64,000 nt of DNA. Origin: Marsupella aquatica (Eukaryota; Marchantiophyta). Positions 34,170 through 46,551 of the stretch are shown in pieces. The position numbers and the translations under genes are program-made. How positions within the stretch are numbered: position 1 is the first letter of the stretch; every line of letters begins with the position of its first letter. The notes under the pieces were generated by a model. That model did no database searches. It saw nothing but the letters and a program-made list of their open reading frames with translations, and was not told the DNA's origin. The stretch lies in NCBI GenBank assembly GCA_973895155.1, contig OZ316894.1, positions 19,034,001-19,098,000 of the forward strand, in the 5' to 3' direction.

Positions 34170-35220
34170 TTCTTCAACCAAAACCCAAAACGACACCACC
34201 AGAAATCAAGCAGAACATAGTAGATCTGGCTGGGCTTGCTGGATCCATAGCCAAGCCACCAGCTCAGCTTTGCATGCAGGTTGGAGAGGTACACTTCTGG
34301 AGGTTCTGTGATGAGGGCTTTTTTAATCTTTGGTCTTTGTGGTGATTTTCCCTTGTTTTTCCTCCAGCGTTTGGGGTCTTGTGTTCCTGGTATGGGGCTT
34401 TTTGAGTCTTTGGTCTTTGTGGTGTTTTTCCCTTGTTTTTCCTCCAGCGTTTGGGGTCTTGTGTTCCTGGTATGGGACTTTTTGAGTCTTTGGTCTTTGT
34501 GGTGTTTTTCCCTTGTTTTTCCTCCAGCGTTTGGGGTCTTGTGTTCCTGGTATGGGACTTTTTAAGTCTTTGGTCTTTTGTGATGTTTTTCCCTTGTTTT
34601 GCCTCCAGCGTTTGGGGTCTTGTGTTCCTGGTATGGGGCTTTTTGAATCTTTGGTCTTTGTGGTGTTTTTCCCTTCTTTTTCCTCCAGCGTTTGGGGTCT
34701 TGTGTTCCTGGTATGGGATTTTTGAAACTTTGGTCTTTGTGGTGTTTTCCCTTGTTTTTCCTCCAGCGTTTGGGGTCTTGTGTTCCTGGTATGGGGCTTT
34801 TTGTTCTTTGGCAGTCTGATAGACTTTGTTGACCGAGTCTCAAATTAAAGGATAAGTGAGGTCAGGGCGGGACTACCTGGCTGTAACCCTGCATCCTCAA
34901 TGTGAGAAAAAGCTTCAGAGCTTGGTAAACAGCTGAAAAACATGAGTGGTCTTTCTTCAACCAAAACCTAAAACCACCCCAGGAAAACATAGTAGATCTG
35001 GCTGGGCTTGCTGGCTCCATAGCCAACCCATCAGCTCGATTAGCTTAGAGTCAGGTTGTGGAGGTACACTTGTGGATATACTGTGTGTGAAGGGCTTTTT
35101 GGCTCTTTGGTCGCTTTTCTCTTCTACATACGGTGTCTCAAAGCATACTTAGGATAAAAGAGGTCTGGGTGGGGTTACTTGGCTTAACTGTGCATCCAGG
35201 CGAACATCAAGGATGTGAGA
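34170..35220. repeat. Diverged direct duplication bracketing a minisatellite
   Basis: The block ttcttcaaccaaaacc, agtagatctggctgggcttg, ccatagccaa and gaggtacact occurs at about 34170-34325 and again at about 34950-35105. A further pair (aggtc-gg--ggg--tac-tggct followed by tgcatcc and gatgtgag) links 34853-34910 with 35160-35220. The ORFs here are by-products of the repeats. Confidence 0.7.
34318..34803. repeat. 80-bp minisatellite, six copies
   Basis: cctccagcgtttggggtctt recurs at 34361, 34441, 34521, 34602, 34682 and 34760, a period of 78-81 bp. Units are >90% alike and contain tttggtctttgtggtg and gtgttcctggtatggg. The period is not a multiple of three, so successive units appear in rotating frames. 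The long ORFs on both strands are therefore not evidence of a protein. Confidence 0.95.
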
Positions 35221-35799
35221 ACCAGCTGACCAGCGGCCTATATCAAGGACTGAGAGAAAAGAAGGGAAAGTCCAACGAGCCAAAAAGCCCTATATACAGA
35301 GTTCATTCAGCAGCAATTAATTGGACCAATTCATAGACATTGGACCAAGCAAGGGCGCTTTGGTGAACATTTGGGACACATAGACATTGGAAAAATTATT
35401 TGAGTGTAAATTTTGTCCAAAAGAAGTTTGCCAAACAATACAATTATAGACACAAAAATAGCACCAAGGAGAAGAAAATATTGGTTGTCCAGTTGTAACT
35501 TTTTTCCCTACAAGATTTTCATTCCAAGTTTACAGTTTGGTCCCTTACTTTTGGGCCCCAACCCGTGACTAATTGGGACTATAACTTTCAGACTGTGACT
35601 CCGTTGGCAATGCTAGACATAACATTGCGATCAGGTTGGCTGGGAGCTCATGATGGTGCTACCAGCAATCCCTCATGGCACCTTCCTTAACGTGTCCTCT
35701 TGGACTGAGGGGGTATCACAATGGGTCTACAACACATCACAAGCTAGGCATCAACAAAACAAACAAAAGCCATGGGATGACAACGTGTTTTTGTTCTTT
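35221..35799. other. Intergenic stretch, nothing recognised
   Basis: No gene, RNA or clear repeat was found in this interval. Confidence 0.4.
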
Positions 35800-36240
35800 G
35801 GCACTGTAAAGTATATACCATGTTGTGCCTTGCCCTTAGTGGTAATCAAAAAAGTTGATGCTATGATGGAAGACAATGTTTCACTTTGGGACTCTGATAG
35901 ACCAAGCTCACTTAACACCCCAAACAAAGAGTATTTGGACTGGGCTTCCACCACAGTTAGCAAGGTTTCATGCTCCCGCTACCAGGTTGACAGCAAGGAT
36001 CCGCATTCACTACCAGGGGATGGGTGAAGTGGCATGCTATGGGATTCGTGTGGCCTGCCAGTGGGACAAGCATCCCCTTTGTCCATGCAGGTTGTGGAGG
36101 TACAGTTCAGGGTACTGTTTAGACTGGGCTGTGCTATGCCTTGCCTTAGTGGTACCCAAAATGTTGATGCTAAGATGGACCATAATGTTGGACTTTGGGA
36201 CTCCAATAGACCAAGCTCACTTTGACACCCAAACCAGGTA
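35800..36240. repeat. Two-copy ~125-bp direct duplication, 305 bp apart
   Basis: tgccttgccc-ttagtggta, gttgatgct-agatgga, aatgtt and gggactc-atagaccaagctcactt occur at about 35806-35935 and 36112-36238. A catgcaggttgtggaggtac motif at 36085 links this block to the 34-35 kb duplications. Confidence 0.75.
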
Positions 36241-37219
36241 CACTATTCACCGTAATTAGTGTTATGTAAGAATTAGAGTTACTACAAATCGAGCACAAAA
36301 ATTTGGTGAAAGTGACTTTGAGTCCAAGTAACACTAGTTTTTGTTGGTTTTTCAGAATAGTTTTTTCCACTTTTGTTTAGATTACTAATAAAAAATGGGT
36401 TAACACTAGTACTTGTGGATTTTTCAAGATAGTTTTTTCCCACAGTAACACTATTTCATGTGCGCGGAAACAATGTTATGACAAAATTAGTGCAACTAAA
36501 ACAAATTCACGAGTAGACCCTGAAAATTGGCGCTCTCAATGCACTACTAGCAAGAGTGGAAAACTTGCTGTACTGCAACACTGAAGCGAGAACCTGGCTT
36601 CTTGAAAACCATTTTAAGTTATACAAAGGAAAGGTGGTAACTAAGTGAAGAGTAACATTTCAAAGTGGTCCATGTGAGTGGCAATGGTCTATCCAAGCAT
36701 CATGGCAAATATGATGGTCCTGAGCTTCAAAGTCAGTGATCTACAGTAGGTTGCAATTTGAAAAAGCTCTGATGGACTTCGTTGTTTGAAAGAGAAGTCA
36801 ACTGAGCCATTCTGAAACATTGCTTGTTACTCAGATGGTATTGTTCTTTTGTATGAGTGCTCACATTATTTGGTCTATCTGAGTATTTTGATCAAACATT
36901 GTGGTCTATATAAGCATCCACTTCTTTGAATTCAGGATGGTCACGATTGAGACACATCATTCCCTCTAAAGTTGGCCAAATCATTCCCACTAAAGTTAGG
37001 CCAGCTTTGAACAGAGAACAAGTGGCCAAGATTTGGTCACAGCTAAACCCTAAACCACTTTGGTAACCATCCTGTCCTCGTACTCCTTTGTGTATTCAGG
37101 ACTAAAGTAGTAGTATTTTGGACTACCCTACCCTGGGAGTGAGTTTGGGGATCCTCCACAAATTCTTCTTTTTTCTTTTGGGGTCCTGCCACTATTACTT
37201 CTCACTTCAGTCAATCAAA
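36241..37219. other. AT-rich intergenic stretch
   Basis: Contains a weak ~73-bp tandem (aacactagt...tttttc-agatagttttttcc at 36329 and 36402) and a two-unit plant-telomere-like motif near 37045 that is too short to matter. No gene recognised. Confidence 0.4.
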
Positions 37220-39601
37220 CCAAATATACACACTTTTTATATACAAAGGGACCAATCAGAGTACAAATGAACAAACAAAAGAGGGCCCAAGTGGACAAAA
37301 CCAATCGAAAAAGAAGTGAGCAAAAGGGAACCACTAAACACCAAGAAAGAGTAACTAAAAGTAAGAAATGAGCAATAGGGAACCCCTAAAAACCAAGAAA
37401 GAGAGACTAAAACTAACCCAAGCGGACCGAGGTCCTCATCATTCCTAGTGAATGTGGCAAAAAGCTACTGGTCCACATCAAGGGTCAAAACTAGATCGGC
37501 AAGTGGGATTGGAACATCCTCTAGGGGAGCTAGCCGCTGCGGAGGCACACTAGCACCCACTGTAAGAGATCGACGATAGATGGCCCGAGCTTGAGCACGC
37601 TGCAAGGTGACTGAAATGCGTTGGTGAAAGTGCGTGGTCAAAATAGAAAGCGGGGGTCCGGTGGGACCCATGTGGCCATGAACATCCCGGGCAGCTTGCC
37701 GAAGAAGCCCATCAAACTGAGGATGAAGACGCCCAAATAGCTCCAGAGCAAGGGGAGGAAGCTGTCGGATGAAGCTCGTGTAGCATATTTGGCCTCCTTT
37801 GTTGTTGCCGCACGTGACGCTGCTGCCCCTGCCGTAGTTGCCGCTGTCCCAATGATGTCTTGGCGCAATGGGTTTTCCACCACTACATCTGCCAATGTAC
37901 GTTGACCCTCACGGACCATGGTAAGATCCACCCGTAACCGCTGTGATGGAGGACCAGGTAACTCGAGTACCACCTCCCGCCGCACGCATACCAAAGAGCC
38001 AGAGAGAACCTGAGCAGTCGCATCTTGCACAGCGTCGTGTACAATAATGGTTTCACCTCCCAAACTGCACCGAAGAAGATGGACACCTGTGGCATCACAA
38101 GGCTTCCCACAAGTGCAAGAAGGAGGTAAACCTGCAAGAAGTGGGTGGGGCAGCCCCATACGAAGACGCATGGCTGTGGAGAACCGTTGAAGACATCCGC
38201 AAATGAGGAATGACTGGATTGGCCTGAAGCCATCCACCTGCGCCCTTCCCTCCGGAAGAAAGAATCCGAGCTCGGTCCCGTGTCAGGTGCCTCGGAGAGG
38301 ATGCTGGAAAGGGTGAAAGCGTGCATACGCCCAGCGAGGTCTGCCTGAAGACGAACAGGATCCAAGGATAAAAACTCCTGAAAAGAAGGTAACGCGGCGC
38401 GAACGGGATCTGGTAATAAGGACCACGTTGCACGCAAATGAACCTGAAACGGGAGGGAACCCTCCTCTACCTCCATGAGAGATGAAAGTAAAAAAGGGCA
38501 ATCCTCAACAAGAAAACGATCGGCCAACAATGAGAAGGCGGCCGCCCACGCACCCAAAAAGGCCAAAGGTGCAAGGCTCTCAATGGAAGTAAGCCCAAAA
38601 CCACCCTGCAAAATAGGAAGACTGAGTTGTCGATGAAGCCACGGAGATGAGAGCAACGTACCCGGCCCCAAAAGAGAGGCCAGGGTCTGACGAATGGAGA
38701 CATCAAATGCTCGAAGGTGGAGACAAAGATCCTCGGTAGGGGGATGCGTCCTAGCAAGATAAGACGCACGAGGGTGGATGCACCTCAACAACATCCCAAA
38801 TGCTGCCTGAGAATCTGCTAACTTAGGGAGCATAGGAGTAGAGGCTAAGGCAGCCTGTAGAGAGTCAACGATGAAAGAGGAGCAAAAGGAGGCGATACCG
38901 ACTGGGGAGCCAAGGACCCGAAGACCATCGGTTGGACGTAAGAACCTTGGGGGAAGCGCAAGATCAGAGGGTAACCTAGCTGGACTCCATGCACGACTCT
39001 TCACAGGCTGAACTCGTAAACCGAGGCCCATCAAATGGGTGGAAAGAGTGGCGAGGGCAGAAGTAACCGCGGCAGGAGGACCAATGATGTGGGTGTCATC
39101 TGAAAGGGAGGGGAAGATACACTGGGGGTGGGCCATGGCGGCTTCCCGTAAAGCTGTAAAATGGGCAATGGCAAAAAGAGGCCCACCCAAAGGGTCACCC
39201 TGACGAGTACCTTCTGCAGAGGAAAGAGTGGTATACACACCTATAGAGGAGTGATGACTATAGAAGAGTGGGGCCTCGAGTCCATAAAAATAATGGACAA
39301 AGGGGATCAGGGACTGGATGTCTGGATCCGCCACCCTCAAAGCACGAAAAATGGCTGCCCGAGAAACCGTATTAAAAGCGTTAGAGACATCAACCTGGAG
39401 GACTACCCAATCAGGGTGGAGGTCCAAGGTAGCTCGAATACCCGCAATAACTGTCTCACAACCATCAGGAACGCCAACTGCAAACTGATGTGGAGAGAGA
39501 TGATCCGATAGTGCAGAGCGAAACTGCGAGGAAAGTGTGCGAGACACAAGCCGAAGAAAAGCAGGCTGGAAAAAGTTGGACTGACATAATTGGTGAAATT
39601 C
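37220..39601 (-). mobile_element. Non-LTR retrotransposon, 5'-truncated and frameshifted, probably RLE-type
   Basis: Read on the minus strand from ~39601, this encodes a reverse transcriptase: palm motif A LQVDVSNAFNTVSR, motif B GTRQGDPLGGPLFA and motif C SLSDDTHI, then thumb-like sequence. The second Asp pair (SDD) replaces the commoner ADD. After the RT come a CCHC zinc knuckle (CTCGKPCDATGVHLLRC) and HDAVQDATA...RVDLTMV...LADVVVENP. This arrangement resembles the C-terminal restriction-like endonuclease of R2/NeSL/Utopia-type elements rather than an AP endonuclease. The coding region shifts frame at least twice near 38170-38250 and once near 37745, and ends at a stop at 37465. The N-terminal RT part before motif A is missing. 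The 3' UTR continues to ~37220 with no poly-A, and matches 62830-62965. It is dead as it stands. Confidence 0.85.
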
Positions 39602-42256
39602 ATAGCAGGCTGAGCCATGCCTACCTTCTCATCTTTCTAGTTGTTCTTTGGTTCTCCTTGAGCCACTGATTCATTGAGAAAAGGACAACAGAAATCATGG
39701 GCAAGGGTTATGCACTAGTACTTGCATAATTAAGTGTATAGCTGATGACAATCCAAAAAACTCTCTGAGATTATTCCAAAAATGAATTCATCGCTACAAG
39801 GAGCAGGGTAGTCAAAGTGTAGCACTTTGATATGAGTTGCACATTTCACTTGAGGCCCAAGTTCTGAATATTACTGGGACTTGCGGCTCTCTTCCGGAAC
39901 TTTCAGGTGCGACATTTAGAATAAAATAATCATGAGGTGGAAAACCTGCCCCAAATTTTATTTCCAAAAGTGGCAAGTCTACTTATACATTAGAGACACT
40001 GGAAACACCGTATGTAGTTGGTCTCTTCTAGGCTTTGGCCTCAAGCTAGCTAACCGTAGCTCTCACTTTGGCTTAGGCTGCTACGTTGGGTACCTCTCAT
40101 TTTTTCTCCTACCTGAGCTCCTACCTAGGGTGATATCTCGCCTTCTAGGGTTGTGCTTAATACCTGACCCACAAATTGCACGGGGAGGGCTTGTTCTTTA
40201 CCCAATTGGCTTTTATGGAATAAAGTTCCAGGCCTTCTATGCCTTTCATAAAATTAAAAAATTAAAAAGAAAATTCATTGGAGACATTGTTTTAATGGTA
40301 TGAGTGTTGTGAAAACCCAGTGAGGGATATACTTATAACATACCTAATCTAGGAGTCATCTTGCATGAGACTTCTCACCCTACTGTCCCCTGGCCCACAC
40401 ATCTGGAAAAACACTGGTGCTTCTAACGTGAGTGACAGGAGGTGTCAAGAAGACACTGACTGATAACCTCAGTCTTTGTTGTTTCTGAAAAGTTCCTACA
40501 AAGAATACAGATGAACTAGCAAAGAACAGCAAAATAGAAGAGTAGCTAGCAACGACCATTGAAGTAAGACCTTGATCTTGGAGGTCTCACCCAATATAGA
40601 TATATGTATCACGTTCAACTGGTTACTTTCCTCGTATGTTTCTCCTGCACACTTGTTCATTTTTGGGTCATTTAGAACTTACTGTGTTTTCTAGGACAAC
40701 TGACATGCCAGACGGCCCTAAACCCAACTTAAGCTGTCAATTGAGAAATATGAAAAAAAAATCATTGCCATTCCTTCCAAGTTTGAATATCTTTACCTTA
40801 GGTCCACTTCCCGTGTTGTGCTTTGAAGCCCCAACACTATATGTTGTTTCTTGGAATGGAATTCTTTGAAATAGTTTGAGGCCAAAAACCTTAGCAGAAC
40901 TTCCCACATGAGCAACATGTGCCTTCCACCAAGGTATAATAGTATGGCATCTCATCAAACCAAAACAAGCATGTTCTTATTTTGGCTGCCTTCATTCCAA
41001 GGCTTAGCTTCTACCTTAGCACCAGCCTCACCGGCTTCTACCACTCGGATGCACCCCTGGTGTTATCCCTCCATTTTGTGGGCCACCCTGCTGAATAAGT
41101 CGCTTTTGGATAGAATTCAACTAAATGTGTCAAGGCAGAAAAGACAAGCATGTTGTTCAAACGCCTGATTTGCACTAAATGGAATGTCACAAAGTGGCCC
41201 TCCCCTCCTCAGAATGATCCCTCCCCACTCTCTTGTTACTGTTTGATATGCAATGCAATCATCATTCACTCCATCCAGATGTACGCAACATGCCCTTCAG
41301 CTGCAGTTTGCATGCTTTCATCCAGCGTCTTTTAGTGGCCAAATTTTGCCAGATTTTTGGATCCCATTAACCACGTTTTCTCACAAAGTGGTTTTATTAT
41401 TAAAAAATCACCAGACCAATAGCCAGTTTCCCACGAGAAACAGGCCCAGCCAAATTTAGCCAAAATCCTAGGTTGGCAAAACTTAGGCAGATATCTGGAT
41501 TCCGTCAGACACTTTTTCTCACTAGTTTTTATTAAAAACTAAAACAACACACCATTAGTCTGTTTCCCACCTGCAACAACAGGGCCCATTAGCCACAATC
41601 TGATGGCTCTCTATGTAAACTAATTTGAAAAATCTACTGGTCAAATTAAGTTTCGGCAATTTAGTTTTGCATTTCCTTTTTGACACAAGGTAACATTTGC
41701 CACCCTGGTAGATTTTGGAAACCTCGAAATTACTCTGGTTTGATCACTAGATGATAATCTTTACTCCAGCTGATTCTTTGGTGGCAACAGTTTGCCAAAT
41801 TCCACCACACTGAAAAGTCTTGGCCAAAACTCGCCAAGGTTTTCTGTTCAATTAGCCAGTTTCCTACCTAGCCACGTCAGTCAGAACCTGACAATCATAC
41901 TAAAATCTAGGAGATCTAAGAGTCAGAAATTAATCTAGCAAAATTAGATAAGGAACATTCTTAACAGCTTCTCCTTCACACAAGCTGACATTAGCCACCC
42001 TCGCCCAAAAAAGAAAACCCCTAAAAAGATGACCCTGATGATATGGCATGGTCATCCTGGAACGTGCATAACTTTTTCTGTCGTAGTGAACCGTTAATTA
42101 ATGACACTAGAGGACTCCGAAGAGTCAACACGATTACGGTACTACAGGAAGAAGCAATGCAGCAAAAGAGCTACAGGACTAATTAACATTAAAGCTTCAT
42201 CTTCGTCGTCGTCATCGTAGAGCACAAAATAATAATAAGAGCGTCCCTCTATTTGA
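39602..42256. other. Intergenic stretch, possible old transposon debris
   Basis: The ORF at 39932-40303 is Leu/Phe/Gly-rich without a recognisable domain. The segment 41341-41600 is a diverged ~135-bp tandem pair (ccagat-t-tggat-cc, tttctcac, agt-tgtttcccac, ggccca). I identify nothing else. Confidence 0.4.
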
Positions 42257-42679
42257 GGAGGCAGGCAAACTCTTCGCGTTCCCCAACGCACATTCGTTCG
42301 GATCATCGTCCAAGACAAATCAAAGCTCCCGAAGTTGTCCGAACACCTATATATGGTCCGCTTCCTGACGAAACTCCATCATGCCCAAATCTTTCCTGCG
42401 AAATCCGAATCCCCCCGGATCTGCCCACCGGCAGGCACAGTCACCTACCTACTGAAACTACAGGAACGCACCCAACTCTTTACTGCATTGCAAATTATAA
42501 CAAACTCACTCTACACTCTCCAATCCTCCGCAGCAGCTTCTACTGTATCTGACTGTCTTGGCTCGGCAACAATTGAACGAACTGCAGACACGACAGTCTC
42601 TCCATTATCTCTACGTGGTTTCGTAGAGTACTTCGTAAACATTGTACTGGAAATAGCAAACAATGATCAATCTGTCTGA
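42257..42679 (+). CDS. Hypothetical open frame, ~140 codons, unidentified
   Basis: The frame is open from 42257 to the TGA at 42677-42679. Its product has plausible protein composition, including HLYMVRFLTKLHHAQIF and LRGFVEYFVNIVLEIANN. The first internal ATG (M in HLYMV) is at about 42353. A (cgtcgt)-rich run lies just upstream. No family is recognised and no flanking exons are seen. The sequence at its 3' end begins a duplication (42672-42965), so chance or a gene fragment is as likely as a gene. Confidence 0.2.
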   Translation, partial: GGRQTLRVPQRTFVRIIVQDKSKLPKLSEHLYMVRFLTKLHHAQIFPAKSESPRICPPAGTVTYLLKLQERTQLFTALQIITNSLYTLQSSAAASTVSDCLGSATIERTADTTVSPLSLRGFVEYFVNIVLEIANNDQSV

Positions 42680-42965
42680 CGCTCGAGTGTTGTTATGATG
42701 GCCTTCGGGCAAACACATGACCAGACTTGGGACACGATACTCTACCTCTGCATTCCATAATTTTGAGTTGTTGTTGTCCTTCATTTCCCCCCAAATAGGA
42801 GGTGAGTAGGAATCAATTGATCAACTTGTCTGACTAGAGGGTGTTTTTTCTGGCGCTGGTGCAAACACATCACCCAGACTTCAGACACGAAACTCTATCT
42901 ATCCATTCCACACATTGTTGTTGGTGTTGTTCTCCTTCCCCTCACAAATTGGAGGTGAGTGGAAT
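42672..42965. repeat. Two-copy ~150-bp tandem duplication
   Basis: gcaaacacat-acc-agactt, gacac-a-actctac/atct, cattcca, ttgttgttg and ggaggtgagt occur in order at 42672-42810 and 42832-42965. Confidence 0.75.
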
Positions 42966-43059
42966 TGCACAAGTGGCCCATTGTTCAATCTCCCCATTCT
43001 CCTCGTGCAGGGCCATGTGTTGGGCTGAGTGCTAGCATAGTTTCCTCTGATCCCTACCA

Positions 43060-43735
43060 TGTGGGCTCTCTTCCCTGTATGTAACCATTGCAAGCTAAAC
43101 CCAAGTGATTATCCACATTTGATTTCTAGACAAAATAGCCCAATGAAAATGATCAAGTGGGGTCGCTTCAGGTGTAATTTTCCCTATATGAAACCATTGG
43201 AATGCACTATGACCTGAGGGGTCATTCCACATCTATTTTTAGAGACACAAAAGTCAGAGGCAAATGATCATGTGGGGTCTCTTAGGGTGTAAAATGTCCT
43301 CTATGTAACCATTGCAGTGGAGAATGACCAAAGTGATCACCTGCTTTTGTTTTTGAGACAAAAAGGCCCAAGCAAATGATCTTGTTGGGTCCCTCCTGTA
43401 ATTTTCCCTATATGTAACCAGTGCAATTGAGAATGACATTAGTGATCGTCCACACTTGTTTTTGAGACAAAGAAAACCCAAACCAAATGATCATGTCACT
43501 GGGTCTCTTTAAGTGTAATATGCCCTATGTATATGTAACCAATGCAGTTGAGAATGACCTGAGTGAGTGATCCACATTTGTTGTTGACACCAAAATAAAG
43601 TAATGCTCATGTGGGGTTTCTTTGGGTGTAATTTTCCCTATAAGTAACCGATAATGGTCAATGACCTGAGTGATCGTCAGTATTTGCTTTCAACAACTCA
43701 ATAACACACCCAAAGCAAATGATCATATTGGACAA
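43060..43735. repeat. Six-copy ~110-bp tandem array
   Basis: gtaacc(a/g) anchors recur at 43081, 43191 (gaaacc), 43305, 43415, 43535 and 43645, at 110-120-bp spacing. Each unit contains gagaatgacc-agtgatc, a tttttgagaca block, caaatgatcatgtggggtc and gtgtaattttccctat. Copies are ~75-85% alike, so the array is old. The dyad aatgatcat recurs throughout. Confidence 0.85.
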
Positions 43736-43806
43736 AGCCCAAAATAAAATGATCATTTTGGTTTGGGTGTGTATTTTGTCACAATTTTATTTGGTACACC
43801 CAAATA

Positions 43807-43867
43807 AAATGAAAGACATTGTAAAATTTATCATTTATGTCTTTCATTTTTATAATGTCTTTCATTT
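43807..43867. repeat. Short inverted repeat
   Basis: aaatgaaagacatt (43807-43820) is the exact reverse complement of aatgtctttcattt (43854-43867), with another partial copy of the right arm at 43837-43850. A 61-bp foldback in AT-rich sequence. Confidence 0.7.
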
Positions 43868-46551
43868 CCACTTAGCACATATGAGCTCATATTCAAAAGG
43901 TTAAATTCAAACGATGTTGAGAAACATGGGGTATGTGGCTACAAAAGCCAAAAGCTAGGTCCCATTTTGGAATGGACGGAGGGTGTTGAACAATTGTACC
44001 AGTAATGAAATAAACCACAACATACTCTGAATTGAATAATGACCACTGCTTACACTCTTGGGCTGAAGATGGGAGTATGATGGTTTTGGGGCAAAACACC
44101 TGGTACAGTTTAAATTTGCATCACTGCTAACCAAGGGCATAACTTTGTTCCTTGACCTCCACTTGATGGAACTAACATCAGGATGATGTGCATGCAGGCT
44201 ACTCCCTCTTAGTCCTGAACAACTTAGGGCTAGTCAGAGAGCTATTGTGTTGGATTTGGGGTAGTCAAAGTTAAACCCTGTAGCAGTACCTGACAGCTCA
44301 ACAGCCCAGTGCAATGGTTTAACAGGACTCGTGAACATACATAGAGCTGGAAGTGGCAAACCATTGAAAGCTTGCATGGGCCCCCCCATAAACAGAGAAC
44401 CTAAGTTGGACGGGGTGGGATGGATATATGAGGCGATGTAAACACAACCATCACACATAAACTGTTTTTTGCATTGCACAGCAAACTCAAATACAAAGAG
44501 CTTCCTAGACAAAACCTAAACAAGGAACCAGCAGGAAGCCCAGAAAATGCTACACAAAGCAACACTACACCAAAGAATGGAAGAGAGGCAACAGATTTTT
44601 GTCACTGTTGGAGGGTTTCTCCTTTGCAAGCATCTGGGTCAAATGGGATCTCCATCCAAAGTTTCAAGCTCAAACGGGATCCCAAAATGCTCTTTGTATG
44701 AAAATTAAACTTTGTTACCTTAAATTCATGTCATCCTAGTTAAGTGCACCTTTTCATAGACCTCATGCAAGCTTAAGAATCTTATGGAAGCCAATTTATG
44801 GTTAAAGGACGGAATCCCATCTGAGCTTCTAGTTTGGATTCCCTCACTTCAACTATGTTTTTATAGATTGTCCTGTGAATGGGGACCTGTGCACTTGGAT
44901 GGGATCTCCATCCCAAACTTTTTGCTCGTGTAGGACTTCTAAGTTTTCTTTATTCAAACCTATATTTTCACTAGGAGAACATGATTCAGATCAATTTCTC
45001 TCAAGGATTCTCCTATGCTGTTTCCAGAGCATTACCAGGCTTTCATTTTGTCACTCAGTAAGGCTTTAGTTCTTTTGTTGTCGTCTGGGACTAATCACGC
45101 TTTTGGCATTTGGACTTCCTGGGTTTTCCCCTGGTTTTCTCCACTTCAATGGTCTCCTGTCTTTGGGATCCTATCTCCACGTTAGGCATTTTTGGTTTTT
45201 TGACAATACATACTAAGCCAGACTTTCTTACAAAGGTTAGAATGGAGATCCCATCTGAGCTTAGAGCTGCACGGCATGTAGTTGCCCCTCACTTTTGCAG
45301 CCCTATTGAGTATCTGGCATCATATTATGTACAAAGAATTTCATGCCTGAACCCCCTTCATTATCCAGGCAGCATGCAATTATGTACAAAGAATTTCATG
45401 CCTGAACTCCTTCATTATCCAGGCAGCATGCAATTAAACCACCACTAGCCATGACAAAAACCTGTTTACACCATAAATAGTATCATTTCTTGAATTTGTG
45501 GAGCAACATGGAAAGGGAGAGGAGTAGAATAAGAGGAAAGTGAAAAAGGGAGAAGGCTTGGACACTTGGCCCTTTATATGGCTAGTGTGGTTTAAAGTGG
45601 AGACTGAGGGCAAGGCTAGATACTTTCTGGCCCTTGAGGTCTTGGCATGTGAAAGTGCAATAAAACAGATTAACTCTTTTTACACTTTGCTGTGAAACAT
45701 GCCTGGCTCAGTGACATGTAACAGCACCATAAATTGCTTGTGGTGCATCCTTATGCTCTTTTCCCAGCAGTTGCTGGAGTTTGAGGGTCGCAAAACTGAG
45801 GGCCTACTGCATGCAAGACCACTCTGGGAAGGGGCTGCTCCCCTATCACCAGCCAACACGTACACCACCACCTTACATGGAATAGTTCCTCACCCTCGTG
45901 CGTTGTTTCCTGCCTTAGTCACATTTAAAACAAGGAGGTAGCCCATGTGGGGATCCATGTGGACATATCTCCTATAAGCTAAATCTGGCTAAAATGACAA
46001 CACATTGAAGGCTGGAAAATAAAGGAAACGCCCCTTCCATTCAAAGGAGTGGACATAGTAATAAGATGCCATTAAAAACAGAAAAAGCGCTCGCTCCTTA
46101 GGGAGACTTTTCTAATATGGTCCGACAACTAGAATTAGACACATATAAAAGAACGGTGGCAGGTGAACGAAACCTCCCAAGGCGTGCGAAACCTCTCATA
46201 ACCTGTCGGTGGTGATGAGCTTCCCCCAATCCCCCTTCCATGTGGTCTCCTTCCTGCCTCCCTAGCTGGGGACAAGCAGAAACATGAGGAGTAATGCTGC
46301 TGCTGCTTCCGTAATGCGTCAACTATTGCATTGGGTGGGACCTTCAGATCTGGTGGTCTCGTCTCATCTCATCTCATCGCACCTCATCTCGTCTGGTCTC
46401 GTCCAGTCTGGGTCTGGGTCGGGTCGGGTCTGCACTGCAGTGGTCTGCACTGTCGATCGCCCAGAATTTCAGTCTTCCAGAGGTGTATGAATCATGAGTA
46501 GAGGATGAGTTCATCGTTACCAAAGCAAATTCACACGAAATTCAGTCGCAG
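43868..46551. other. Repeat-rich intergenic stretch without genes
   Basis: Contains a 55-bp tandem pair (45324-45378 and 45379-45432, sharing tatgtacaaagaatttcatg), repeated tgggatctccatcc boxes at 44640-45250, and a degenerate tctcatc/gtctggtctc run at 46352-46440. None of the ORFs shows a domain. Confidence 0.45.
45324..45432. repeat. 55-bp tandem pair
   Basis: Nearly identical copies, each running from ttatgtacaaagaatttcatg to ccaggcagcatgca, directly adjacent. Confidence 0.9.

Noticed and set aside
34281-34843. Several overlapping 90-130-codon ORFs on both strands with repeated peptides
   Set aside because: They are translations of an 80-bp minisatellite. The unit length is not divisible by three, and the same peptide appears in rotating frames.
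37045-37056. Telomere-like aaaccctaaacc
   Set aside because: Only about two units of the plant telomere repeat; expected by chance.
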